Assembly: GCA_003223895.1 (NCBI GenBank)
Contig: QHXD01000454.1
Location: forward strand, 606 to 8,293
Direction of reading: 5' to 3'
Length of the DNA: 7,688 nt
Source of the DNA: Acidobacteriota bacterium
GTDB taxonomy: Bacteria; Acidobacteriota; Terriglobia; 20CM-2-55-15
The notes under the pieces were generated by a model. The model was not told the origin of the DNA and did no database searches. It saw nothing but the letters and a program-made list of their open reading frames with translations. The translations under genes were made by a program, and so were the position numbers. Of the stretch, positions 1 through 5,756 are shown piece after piece; the stretch's first letter is position 1; each line of letters starts with the position of its first letter.

Positions 1-238
1 CGCGCGATTCAGCCTGCTGCGAGTTGGGCCAGAACCTGGCGTTTCAACAGCGAAGTCCAATTGGTGATGATCCGATGGATAAAGCAAGAATGGCAGACCT
101 GTAGCCGATTTGGCCCAATGCCCGTGATCGAGGCTTTAAGGAACAGGATTTCCGATGGCCTTGGAAAATGGCCGGAAAATGACCTTGACAATGCAATAGA
201 GGTCGTCGTAAATCCCGAGCAGTCAAAAGATTGTTCTT
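1..238. other. Left-edge region without a supportable gene
   Basis: Short open frames exist on both strands (the longest clean ones are 60 to about 100 codons), but they overlap one another. None has a convincing Shine-Dalgarno sequence, and none has a translation I recognise. A decayed gene fragment or the tail of a gene starting to the left cannot be excluded. I see no tRNA or other RNA gene. The only local signal is a TTGACA hexamer at 185-190, described separately. Confidence 0.5.
185..213 (+). promoter_or_regulatory. Weak candidate sigma-70 promoter upstream of the fmdB-like gene
   Basis: A perfect TTGACA (-35) lies at 185-190. After a 17-bp spacer comes GTAAAT (208-213), which matches the TATAAT consensus at only three positions. 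If used, transcription would begin near 220, and the palindromic repeat at 239-298 would lie in the 5' leader of the zinc-ribbon gene. The -10 is poor, so this is only a suggestion. Confidence 0.2.
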
Positions 239-298
239 ACTGTAGCGGCGCTCTATGAGCGCCCGGGTTTTTCGGCGGTCACAGACCGCCGCTACAGT
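239..298. repeat. Palindromic three-way-junction repeat element
   Basis: The ends form a perfect 12-bp inverted repeat (239-250 with 287-298). Inside are two hairpins with the same architecture. The first is GGCGCTC-TAT-GAGCGCC (247-263) and the second GGCGGTC-ACA-GACCGCC (274-290), separated by a T-rich linker (264-273). Both can form together if the outer stem is limited to 239-246 with 291-298, giving a three-way junction. The two hairpin stems differ at one base pair, C-G against G-C, so pairing is kept. From memory, elements with similar ends (TGTAGCGGCGGTC type) are dispersed in several acidobacterial and verrucomicrobial genomes, which would make this a REP/MITE-like element. Only one copy is in this window, so the repeat status is an inference. 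Confidence 0.75.
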
Positions 299-310
299 GG
301 ACGAATTACG

Positions 311-316
311 AGGGAG
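311..316 (+). promoter_or_regulatory. Shine-Dalgarno site of the fmdB-like gene
   Basis: AGGGAG lies 6 nt before the ATG at 323. It supports that ATG over the TTG directly upstream (320-322), which would add only one residue. The family N-terminus (MPIYEY) also fits the ATG. Confidence 0.6.
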
Positions 317-322
317 TGGTTG

Positions 323-568
323 ATGCCTATCTACGAATACCAATGCCGAGGATGCGGACACCAATTCGAGTACCTGGTGCTTCCGGGGTCACCTGCGGCG
401 GCCTGCCCATCCTGCCAGCACGAGGATCTGCAGCAATTGATATCGTTGTGTTCGGTGAGTTCCGAAAGTACGCGGCAGTCGCATTTGAATTCCGCCCGGA
501 AGAAGGCGGGAGAGGTTCATCGCGAAAAGCAGCACGAAGAACACAAACTGATGCACCACGACGACTAA
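323..568 (+). CDS. FmdB-family zinc-ribbon protein
   Basis: This 81-residue protein starts MPIYEYQCRGCGHQFE, the characteristic opening of the FmdB/CxxC_CxxC_SSSS putative regulatory family. It has two CxxC knuckles (C8/C11 and C28/C31) expected to bind one zinc ion. The family is named after a protein encoded near formylmethanofuran dehydrogenase genes; its biochemical role is unsettled and regulation is only proposed. The family serine-rich stretch after the ribbon may be represented by residues 44-49 (SVSSES). The tail from residue 59 on is highly charged and histidine-rich (H66, H71, H74, H78, H79), which could bind metal or nucleic acid, but that is speculation. It has its own ribosome binding site. 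It is convergent with the large receptor gene, from which a 36-bp inverted repeat separates it, and there is no operon partner inside the window. Confidence 0.88.
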   Translation: MPIYEYQCRGCGHQFEYLVLPGSPAAACPSCQHEDLQQLISLCSVSSESTRQSHLNSARKKAGEVHREKQHEEHKLMHHDD

Positions 569-578
569 AAAGCGTCTT

Positions 579-667
579 TAGCCGCGAATTACGCGAATTA
601 CGCCAAATGGGCGCATCAAGAATCCTTTGAAGCGCCCATTTGGCGTAATTCGCGTAATTCGCGGCTA
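579..667. repeat. Perfect 36-bp inverted repeat between convergent genes
   Basis: The left arm 579-614 and right arm 632-667 are exact reverse complements, separated by a 17-nt loop (615-631). Each arm contains two tandem copies of a 9-mer, GCGAATTAC, at 584-592 and 593-601 in the left arm. A degenerate third copy, GCCAAATGG, follows. The structure begins 10 bp after the fmdB-like stop codon and ends 1 bp before the stop codon of the receptor, so it fills the convergent gap and would form a very stable hairpin in either transcript. It can act as a bidirectional transcription barrier, although no T-tract directly follows either arm. Its internal 9-bp periodicity resembles dispersed 'gcgaattac' intergenic repeats that I recall from other environmental bacteria, so it may be a mobile hairpin reused as a terminator. 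Confidence 0.85.
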
Positions 668-668
668 T

Positions 669-3600
669 CTAGAACGCATATTTCAACGCGAACTGCAAGA
701 TTCGCGGATCGCCGACCGTGGTGATTTTGCCGAATAACGGGCTATTCAGGGCCGTCGTACCAGGGTTGTTCAGGTTCACGAGGTTCGGCAAGTTGAACGC
801 CTCGGCTCGAAACTCGAGCGACTGATTTTCCCGAACCCGGAAGGTTCTGGTCAGGCCCATGTCGATCCGCACATTTCCCGGTCCCAGAACATTGTTCACA
901 CCCATATTTCCCCACTGACCGTCTGCCGGCTGCGCGAAGGCAAGGGGGTTGAGCCACGAACCAAAACCCCTCCCGGCAGCATAGGGATCAGGGAGCACCT
1001 GGTTTGCCCGGTCCCCGCCAATCGCATTCGTCAATGAAGTGTCGATACCGGACGTTACGGTCAGAAATTGTCCGGACAAGTACCGGGCGATTCCTGAGAC
1101 TCTCCATCCGCCCGCGAGCGCGCGCAAGGTCGGATTTGAAAATCGTGGTGTCTCATACACTGTGGACATATTGAAGTTGTGCCGCCGGTCCGAATTGCAA
1201 TTGCCGCGGTAGTAACTCCGCATGCCGGGATACTCGTACATAGCAGGAATGCCGAGCTGGAATTCTTCAAAATCACCAATGCAGCGGGACCATGTGTAAT
1301 TCCCCTGCACAGTCAGCCCGTTGGTGCGGCGGTGCTGCACTGAAAGCAACAGGCCGTGACAATTGGACGTCGCGCCATCATCCAACTGGGCGACGACCCC
1401 GTAATACTGGCCCTGATCTCTGTCCTGCAGATAAAACGCGCGCCGGGCGTCGTAATTGGTGCGCGTCGAACACGGCGTGTAGGTCACGCCATAGATGACG
1501 CAACTGGCTTCCGGCTTCACGATGACAGGATTGATCTCGGAACTGGCCCAGAGGTGAATGGTGGAAGTACCGAGGTAGTTTGCCGTCGCCAGCCAGTTTG
1601 AACCGATCTGTCTTTGGACGCTGAGGTTCCACTGGTTCACGTAAGGATTCCTGACCGTCTTCGGATAGACCGGATAAGTTCCGCGAAGGGGAAACAGCGG
1701 ATTGCTCAGGCTGATTGGAAAAGGATTGCCTCCGGGAGTTGCCGACCACGGATCATCAAAACCACCGGGAGGCGTCGTCAGCTGCAGTCCGCCCGCGTAG
1801 GGCGCGTTTACCAATACCGGCCCGGATTTTTGAGCGTACGGCAGCTCATAGAAGATCCCGTACGCGGCACGTACCGTCATACGGCCGTCGCCTTTGGGAT
1901 CCCATGCCAGTCCCAGGCGGGGAGCAAACTGAAGCCATTTGTTCCTGGCATACCTGGTCCCGGGGACGCCGGCGTCGCCGGGAAACTGGAGTCCGGCAGG
2001 GGCATTCGGGTACACGATGCTATGTACGCCCCGGTCGAACGCCGACTTGTCGAAGAACGTCGTGTAACCACGCAGATGCGATGGAGGCTGGTAAGGCTCC
2101 CAGCGCAACCCGGCGTTGATTGTCAACCGGGAGTTCGCCTTCCAGGTGTCCTGAAGATACAGGCTCACATAGTTCTGCCGCTTGTAGACAATTCCCGGTG
2201 CGGCCTGAAGCATCGACGACATCTTTCCCAACAACAAATCCGTCAAACCCTGCCCCGTCGTTCCCCCATTGAACATCGGCCGCGGATTTCTGTTGAGGCC
2301 CAGCTTGCTGTTCTCATGGGTCTTAATAAACGTTCCTCCCAAACCAATCTGGTGCGATCCGCGAACGACACTGAGATCGTCGCCCAATTGGTATGTGAGC
2401 GAATTGTAGGTAGAACGAATACCGCCACCGCCGCTGATGTTGAAGCCGTTGGTGACGGAGATCAGGACGAAACCCGGAACGTAGTGGTAGGTGTTCTTCA
2501 CTCCAAGGTCGGACAGGTCGAAGTAGTTTGGCGGATAAGCTTCGTTCGATATTCGATTGACCGTTCCATGGAACGAATTCACCATGCTGGGGCTGATCGA
2601 ATACGTATCACCCAGCACAAATGAATGGATGTGACTCTGGAGCGCCGAACTGCTGAACGTGAGGATGTTCACGCGGTCATAGTCGTCCAGATTGTGAGTG
2701 TAGGAATCCAGATAACGGCCGAACAGCGAGTGTTTCGCGCTCCATTGATAATCCACCTTACCGATGCCGGTGTATTCGTTGTTCGCAGCTTTTCGATTGA
2801 AGCGCACCTGGCCGCATGCGTCTTGCGCTGCAGGGAGCCGGCGCGCGAGATTCAGGGCCGCCGGTGAGAGCAGCGATTTATCGACGCGATAAATCGTATT
2901 GCCGCTGGCATCGACACCAAGATTTTGGACCGGCGCCCTCAGCGTACGCTGCACGCCGCTGTTGCAGGCTCTTGAAGCGAAGGTGGTGAAATCTCCCTCG
3001 AGCATTGCGGGCGTGGGGACGAATTGCGGGGCCGGACTCGTCGACGAGCGTTCAATGGTCGTCTGGTGGCCACCGAAGAAGAAGAGTTTGTTGTGCACAA
3101 TCGGTCCGCCGAGCGTTCCGCCAAACTGGTTCCGCTTTAGAGTGTCGCGCGCCTGCGTGGCCGCGTTGTTGGCGTTGAAGGAGTTGTTGCGGACGAATTC
3201 AAAAACAGACCCGTGAAACTGGTTGGTGCCGGACTTCGTCACCGCGTTGACGGCGGCTGAGGAATGGTGCCCGTATTGAGCCGGAAGCGCGTTCGTCTCC
3301 AGCTTGAATTCCTGCAGCGCGTCGGGAAAAGGCATCGTGACGCCCAGTCCGGTATACACGTCGTTATGAATCCCGCCGTCCAGCGTGTACTCGACGCCCG
3401 CTCCCTGTCCTCCAGCGACCGAAATGGCAACCTGGTTGTAACCGCGAGCGCCGTAAGTGAAGTTGTTCGTTGTCTGGACGGCTGCTCCTGAAATCAGGAT
3501 CAAATCGGTCACGCGGCGTCCGTTCAATGGAAGCTCCAGGACACGTACGTTGTCCATCACCTGACCGACGCCCGTCGTCCGTGTTTCCACCAGGGCGGCA

Positions 3601-3992
3601 TCCGCCTGGACCTCGACCTGATCCGAGACCTGGCCCACCGCCAGAACCGCATTCAGGACCGGATTACTGTTGATCTGCAGCACGATTCCGGTTTGTACAT
3701 AAGAACGGAACCCGGGCAGTGACGCTTCCAGCCGATATGGACCGATCGGCAGGTTCGGCAATATGTAGGACCCGGTCTCATCCGTTACCGCGCTTCGGGT
3801 GAACCCTGTGTCGGTCTGTGTGAGGGTAACCTCCGCGCCGGGCAAGACCGCTCCGCTCTGATCTTTTATCGTGCCGCTGACCTGAGCCGTGGATTGCCCA
3901 AGGACAACATTGATCGCAAACATAAGGAGCAAGAATCCGAACACGGCGCTTATCGGTTTCATTTTGCGAATGTGCTTTCGTTGACGTCTCAT
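669..3992 (-). CDS. Oar-like TonB-dependent outer-membrane receptor
   Basis: This 1107-residue protein is full length for the Oar-like family. Residues 1-33 form a signal peptide: basic MRRQRK, a hydrophobic stretch to about residue 31, and probable cleavage near LGQ-ST. Residues 36-125 are a carboxypeptidase-regulatory-like Ig fold (VSGTIKDQSGAVLPGAEV, then the DETGSYILPNLPIGPY hairpin). A plug domain follows at about 130-260, with LPLNGR at 154-159, EYTLDGG at 201-207 and VTKSGTNQFHG at 251-261. The rest is a beta-barrel ending in LKYAF, with the terminal aromatic residue expected for BAM-dependent insertion. Such receptors import large or scarce ligands using TonB-ExbBD; the substrate cannot be read from the sequence. 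The start at 3992 was chosen because AGGGAGGAA precedes it and the signal peptide begins there; the frame stays open to 4091 but that extension looks like leader. It lies downstream of the RidA-like and oxidoreductase genes on the same strand. Confidence 0.93.
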   Translation of the reverse strand: MRRQRKHIRKMKPISAVFGFLLLMFAINVVLGQSTAQVSGTIKDQSGAVLPGAEVTLTQTDTGFTRSAVTDETGSYILPNLPIGPYRLEASLPGFRSYVQTGIVLQINSNPVLNAVLAVGQVSDQVEVQADAALVETRTTGVGQVMDNVRVLELPLNGRRVTDLILISGAAVQTTNNFTYGARGYNQVAISVAGGQGAGVEYTLDGGIHNDVYTGLGVTMPFPDALQEFKLETNALPAQYGHHSSAAVNAVTKSGTNQFHGSVFEFVRNNSFNANNAATQARDTLKRNQFGGTLGGPIVHNKLFFFGGHQTTIERSSTSPAPQFVPTPAMLEGDFTTFASRACNSGVQRTLRAPVQNLGVDASGNTIYRVDKSLLSPAALNLARRLPAAQDACGQVRFNRKAANNEYTGIGKVDYQWSAKHSLFGRYLDSYTHNLDDYDRVNILTFSSSALQSHIHSFVLGDTYSISPSMVNSFHGTVNRISNEAYPPNYFDLSDLGVKNTYHYVPGFVLISVTNGFNISGGGGIRSTYNSLTYQLGDDLSVVRGSHQIGLGGTFIKTHENSKLGLNRNPRPMFNGGTTGQGLTDLLLGKMSSMLQAAPGIVYKRQNYVSLYLQDTWKANSRLTINAGLRWEPYQPPSHLRGYTTFFDKSAFDRGVHSIVYPNAPAGLQFPGDAGVPGTRYARNKWLQFAPRLGLAWDPKGDGRMTVRAAYGIFYELPYAQKSGPVLVNAPYAGGLQLTTPPGGFDDPWSATPGGNPFPISLSNPLFPLRGTYPVYPKTVRNPYVNQWNLSVQRQIGSNWLATANYLGTSTIHLWASSEINPVIVKPEASCVIYGVTYTPCSTRTNYDARRAFYLQDRDQGQYYGVVAQLDDGATSNCHGLLLSVQHRRTNGLTVQGNYTWSRCIGDFEEFQLGIPAMYEYPGMRSYYRGNCNSDRRHNFNMSTVYETPRFSNPTLRALAGGWRVSGIARYLSGQFLTVTSGIDTSLTNAIGGDRANQVLPDPYAAGRGFGSWLNPLAFAQPADGQWGNMGVNNVLGPGNVRIDMGLTRTFRVRENQSLEFRAEAFNLPNLVNLNNPGTTALNSPLFGKITTVGDPRILQFALKYAF

Positions 3993-3994
3993 TG

Positions 3995-4003
3995 TTCCTC
4001 CCT
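3995..4003 (-). promoter_or_regulatory. Shine-Dalgarno site fixing the receptor start
   Basis: On the minus strand AGGGAGGAA lies 2 nt (core AGGAGG about 4-5 nt) before the ATG at 3992. No similar site precedes the upstream in-frame start at 4091, so the 1107-residue form is preferred. Confidence 0.7.
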
Positions 4004-4044
4004 CGCCACCCTTACGAGATCCGAATTTAGTGAAGTTTGCGCGG

Positions 4045-4073
4045 AGTGTATTACTGCGCTCAGTTTCGAGCAA
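4045..4073 (-). promoter_or_regulatory. Possible promoter of the receptor gene
   Basis: On the minus strand TTGCTC (4073-4068) and TACACT (4050-4045) are separated by exactly 17 bp, and the -10 lies about 53 bp before the receptor start codon. The hexamers match the sigma-70 consensus at three and four positions, so this is a modest candidate. If real, it would let the receptor be expressed independently of the upstream RidA-like gene. Confidence 0.3.
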
Positions 4074-4087
4074 CTGTTTCGCTACAG

Positions 4088-4504
4088 TCAATCGACAACC
4101 GCCACCATCTGGATTTCTATGAGCTGTTCGGGTTCGCCGAGCTCCAGAACTGGGTTGTACGGGGCGAAATAAGAATTGATGATCACGCTCGCTCTTCCGA
4201 TATCCCCTATCTGTGGCCGCGCCCGGAAGACGAAAACATGGACGACATCTCCGAAGGTTGCCCCCGCAGCCTCCAATGTCTTCTTGATCCCGTCCATGCT
4301 TGCCCGGGTCTGCGCCTCGAGATCATTCGGCAAGTTCTTTGGCATGTCTTCCCGGCGGTGCGGGTGATCGTGATAAACCGGAAGCGCGGTAGTGCCGGCC
4401 AGCCAGAGGAGTCTGCCGCTCTTGATTTTGATGGCCGGCACGAAAGGCATGACAACGTTGCGGTCATAGTCCGGGTGGTGGATCACTTCCATGTGCTGAT
4501 TCAT
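4088..4504 (-). CDS. RidA/YjgF/UK114-family protein, non-archetypal subgroup
   Basis: This 138-residue protein has the size and fold signature of the Rid family: an N-terminal strand with LLWLAGTTA (residues 32-40), the amphipathic helix QTRASMDGIKKTLEAAGA (65-82), DVVHVFVF (86-93), and C-terminal IEIQMVAV (129-136). Rid proteins form trimers with active sites between subunits. Archetypal RidA hydrolyses reactive enamines and imines such as 2-aminoacrylate. Aligning the last strands by eye, the glutamate of that motif is present (E130), but the position of the essential RidA arginine (R105 in E. coli) falls on N117. This suggests one of the Rid subfamilies without proven deaminase activity. 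The ATG at 4504 is supported by AGGAGG at 4519-4514; the frame stays open upstream into the neighbouring gene without a plausible start. It begins 40 bp after the oxidoreductase stop codon, so the two probably form an operon. Confidence 0.88.
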   Translation of the reverse strand: MNQHMEVIHHPDYDRNVVMPFVPAIKIKSGRLLWLAGTTALPVYHDHPHRREDMPKNLPNDLEAQTRASMDGIKKTLEAAGATFGDVVHVFVFRARPQIGDIGRASVIINSYFAPYNPVLELGEPEQLIEIQMVAVVD

Positions 4505-4544
4505 GGTCGAACCCCTCCTTTTATATAGTGAATGCTCAGAGCAG

Positions 4545-5420
4545 CTAGGAGTCGCGTTCAAGACGGGCGATGAGGCTGGAGGTGTCCCAGCGCCGGCCGC
4601 CCATCGCCTGGACTTCGGCGTAAAACTGATCGACCAGCGCGGCGAGAGGAAGCTTCGAGCCGTTCTTACGAGCTTCTTCGAGCGTGATCGCCATGTCCTT
4701 GCGCATCCAGTCGACGGCGAAACCGAAATCGAACTTGCCCGCAGCCATCGTCTTGTGACGGTTTTCCATTTGCCAGGACTGAGCAGCACCTTTCGAGATG
4801 ACGCCGATCACCTGCTCGGTGTCCAGACCGGAGTTCTTGGCGAAATGGATGCCTTCGGCAAGCCCCTGGACGATTCCGGCGATGCAAATCTGGTTGACCA
4901 TCTTGGTAAGTTGACCTGCACCCGCGGGTCCCATGAGTCCCACCATCTTGGCGTAGCTATCGATGACCGGCTTCGCTCGCTCGAACGTTTCCGGATCGCC
5001 CCCGACCATCACCGTCAATTGGCCGTTTTCGGCACCGGCCTGGCCACCGGATACCGGCGCATCCAGGCTCCCGCAGCCCTTGTCTTTTGCAGCGGCATAA
5101 AGCTCACGCGCGATTGTCGCCGAAGCGGTGGTGTTATCGATGTAGATCGCGCCCTTCTTCATGCCGGCAAACGCGCCGGTCGTGCCAAGCGTGACTGATC
5201 GCAGGTCATTATCATTGCCAACACAGGTGAAGACCAAGTCGGAGCCCTCAGCTGCGGCCTTCGGCGTCGCCGCAGATTTGCCGCCATGTTCCGCCACCCA
5301 TTTTTCCGCTTTCGCGGCCGTGCGATTGAAGACTGTGAGTTCATGGCCGCCCCGTTTGGCGAGATGACCGGCCATCGGGTAGCCCATGACACCAAGACCG
5401 ATAAACGCAACTTTTGCCAT
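4545..5420 (-). CDS. NAD(P)-dependent oxidoreductase, 3-hydroxyisobutyrate dehydrogenase family
   Basis: This 291-residue protein has the standard length and domain order of beta-hydroxyacid dehydrogenases. The N-terminal Rossmann fold carries GLGVMG (residues 8-13) and then FNRT (31-34), where an asparagine-arginine pair instead of an acidic residue at the end of the second strand is compatible with NADP(H). The substrate-binding signature DAPVSGGQAGAENGQL occupies 120-135, with S124. The catalytic lysine is K173 in GAGQLTKMVNQ, with N177 one helical turn later. The helical C-terminal half contains WMRKDMA (238-244). Family members interconvert 3-hydroxyisobutyrate, tartronate semialdehyde/glycerate, L-serine or similar short beta-hydroxy acids with their aldehydes or ketones; the substrate here cannot be decided. 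AAGGAG (5434-5429) supports the ATG at 5420. It is the first gene of a probable operon with the RidA-like gene and possibly the receptor. Confidence 0.93.
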   Translation of the reverse strand: MAKVAFIGLGVMGYPMAGHLAKRGGHELTVFNRTAAKAEKWVAEHGGKSAATPKAAAEGSDLVFTCVGNDNDLRSVTLGTTGAFAGMKKGAIYIDNTTASATIARELYAAAKDKGCGSLDAPVSGGQAGAENGQLTVMVGGDPETFERAKPVIDSYAKMVGLMGPAGAGQLTKMVNQICIAGIVQGLAEGIHFAKNSGLDTEQVIGVISKGAAQSWQMENRHKTMAAGKFDFGFAVDWMRKDMAITLEEARKNGSKLPLAALVDQFYAEVQAMGGRRWDTSSLIARLERDS

Positions 5421-5472
5421 CTACGTCGCTCCTTCATTTCCATCGATCGCTTCAACGAAGTCTGAGGCCGAC

Positions 5473-5478
5473 ATTATA
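5473..5478 (-). promoter_or_regulatory. -10 box for the oxidoreductase/RidA transcript
   Basis: A perfect TATAAT reads leftward at 5478-5473, within TGTATATAATG, about 53 bp before the oxidoreductase start codon. No good -35 hexamer stands 16-18 bp upstream, so it may need an activator or a different sigma factor. It is the best promoter-like sequence in this intergenic region. Confidence 0.45.
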
Positions 5479-5651
5479 TACAGGGCAATAGAAGTCCCGC
5501 TTCTTCACATTTGCCTCGCCTTCTGGTCCAAGTAGTGAGGAGCGATGGCGATCTGCCGCCACGACAAGGACTTAACACGCAGGTGGGCTCCGGTTGTAGC
5601 TTTTTGAGTGAATCGTTGCTTTTTGGTGAGAAGGCGCGCGCGACAAAGGGA

Positions 5652-5738
5652 GACGAACGTCAATCGCGTCCGATGCACATCAATTCCCGTGTGATGAACA
5701 TCAATTGCGTCCGACGCACATCAATTCCCGTTCGCGGA
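5652..5738. repeat. Four phased short dyads in 20-21 bp tandem units
   Basis: Four imperfect units follow one another. Their cores are GACGAACGTC (5652-5661), GATGCACATC (5672-5681), GATGAACATC (5693-5702) and GACGCACATC (5713-5722), all fitting GAYG-NA-CRTC. Core spacing is 20, 21 and 20 bp, about two helical turns, so all cores lie on the same DNA face. Three cores are perfect dyads around a two-base centre. The first uses GACG/CGTC where the second and third use GATG/CATC, so symmetry is kept by paired changes. At a higher level, 5660-5690 and 5701-5731 are 31-bp direct repeats with two mismatches, offset by 41 bp. This could be a multi-site operator or a small tandem duplication; neither is proven. 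Confidence 0.7.
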
Positions 5739-5756
5739 TGACTCCCGTCGCTTACG

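Larger units (their letters stand above)
5421..5756. other. Divergent intergenic region
   Basis: The 336 bp between the leftward oxidoreductase and the rightward truncated gene contain the TATAAT box near 5475, two GCTTTTTG octamers 19 bp apart (5599 and 5618), a short GC alternation (5634-5642) and the dyad array at 5652-5738. I found no supportable gene. A 76-codon rightward frame (5511-5741) runs through the array, has no family resemblance and is not accepted. No recognisable missing N-terminus of the rightward gene was found here in another frame. Confidence 0.55.

Noticed and set aside
44..364. A 106-codon leftward frame across the left region and the palindrome
   Set aside because: It runs antisense through the fmdB-like ribosome binding site and the palindromic element, and has no recognisable product.
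1614..2624. A 336-codon rightward open frame opposite the receptor gene, with a second 134-codon frame overlapping it
   Set aside because: It lies wholly antisense to a clearly recognisable receptor. Its translation is arginine/proline/valine-rich without domain resemblance, and no Shine-Dalgarno sequence was seen. Long antisense frames are common opposite GC-rich genes.
4080..4088. CGCTACAGT near the RidA-like stop codon, identical to the right end of the 239-298 element
   Set aside because: It is only 9 bp with no matching partner arm or internal hairpins nearby, so chance is sufficient.
3993..4091. 33-residue N-terminal extension of the receptor
   Set aside because: It would place about 33 polar residues before a standard signal peptide, and the region carries the ribosome binding site and possible promoter.
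4505..4789. N-terminal extension of the RidA-like protein by 95 residues
   Set aside because: The extension overlaps the oxidoreductase gene in another frame and is rich in Arg/Ser/Trp as expected for a shadow frame. The Rid domain starts naturally at 4504 behind a strong ribosome binding site.
5652..5738. CRISPR-like array
   Set aside because: The conserved core is only 10 bp, the total period is 20-21 bp, the intervening sequence is itself partly repeated, and no cas gene is present.
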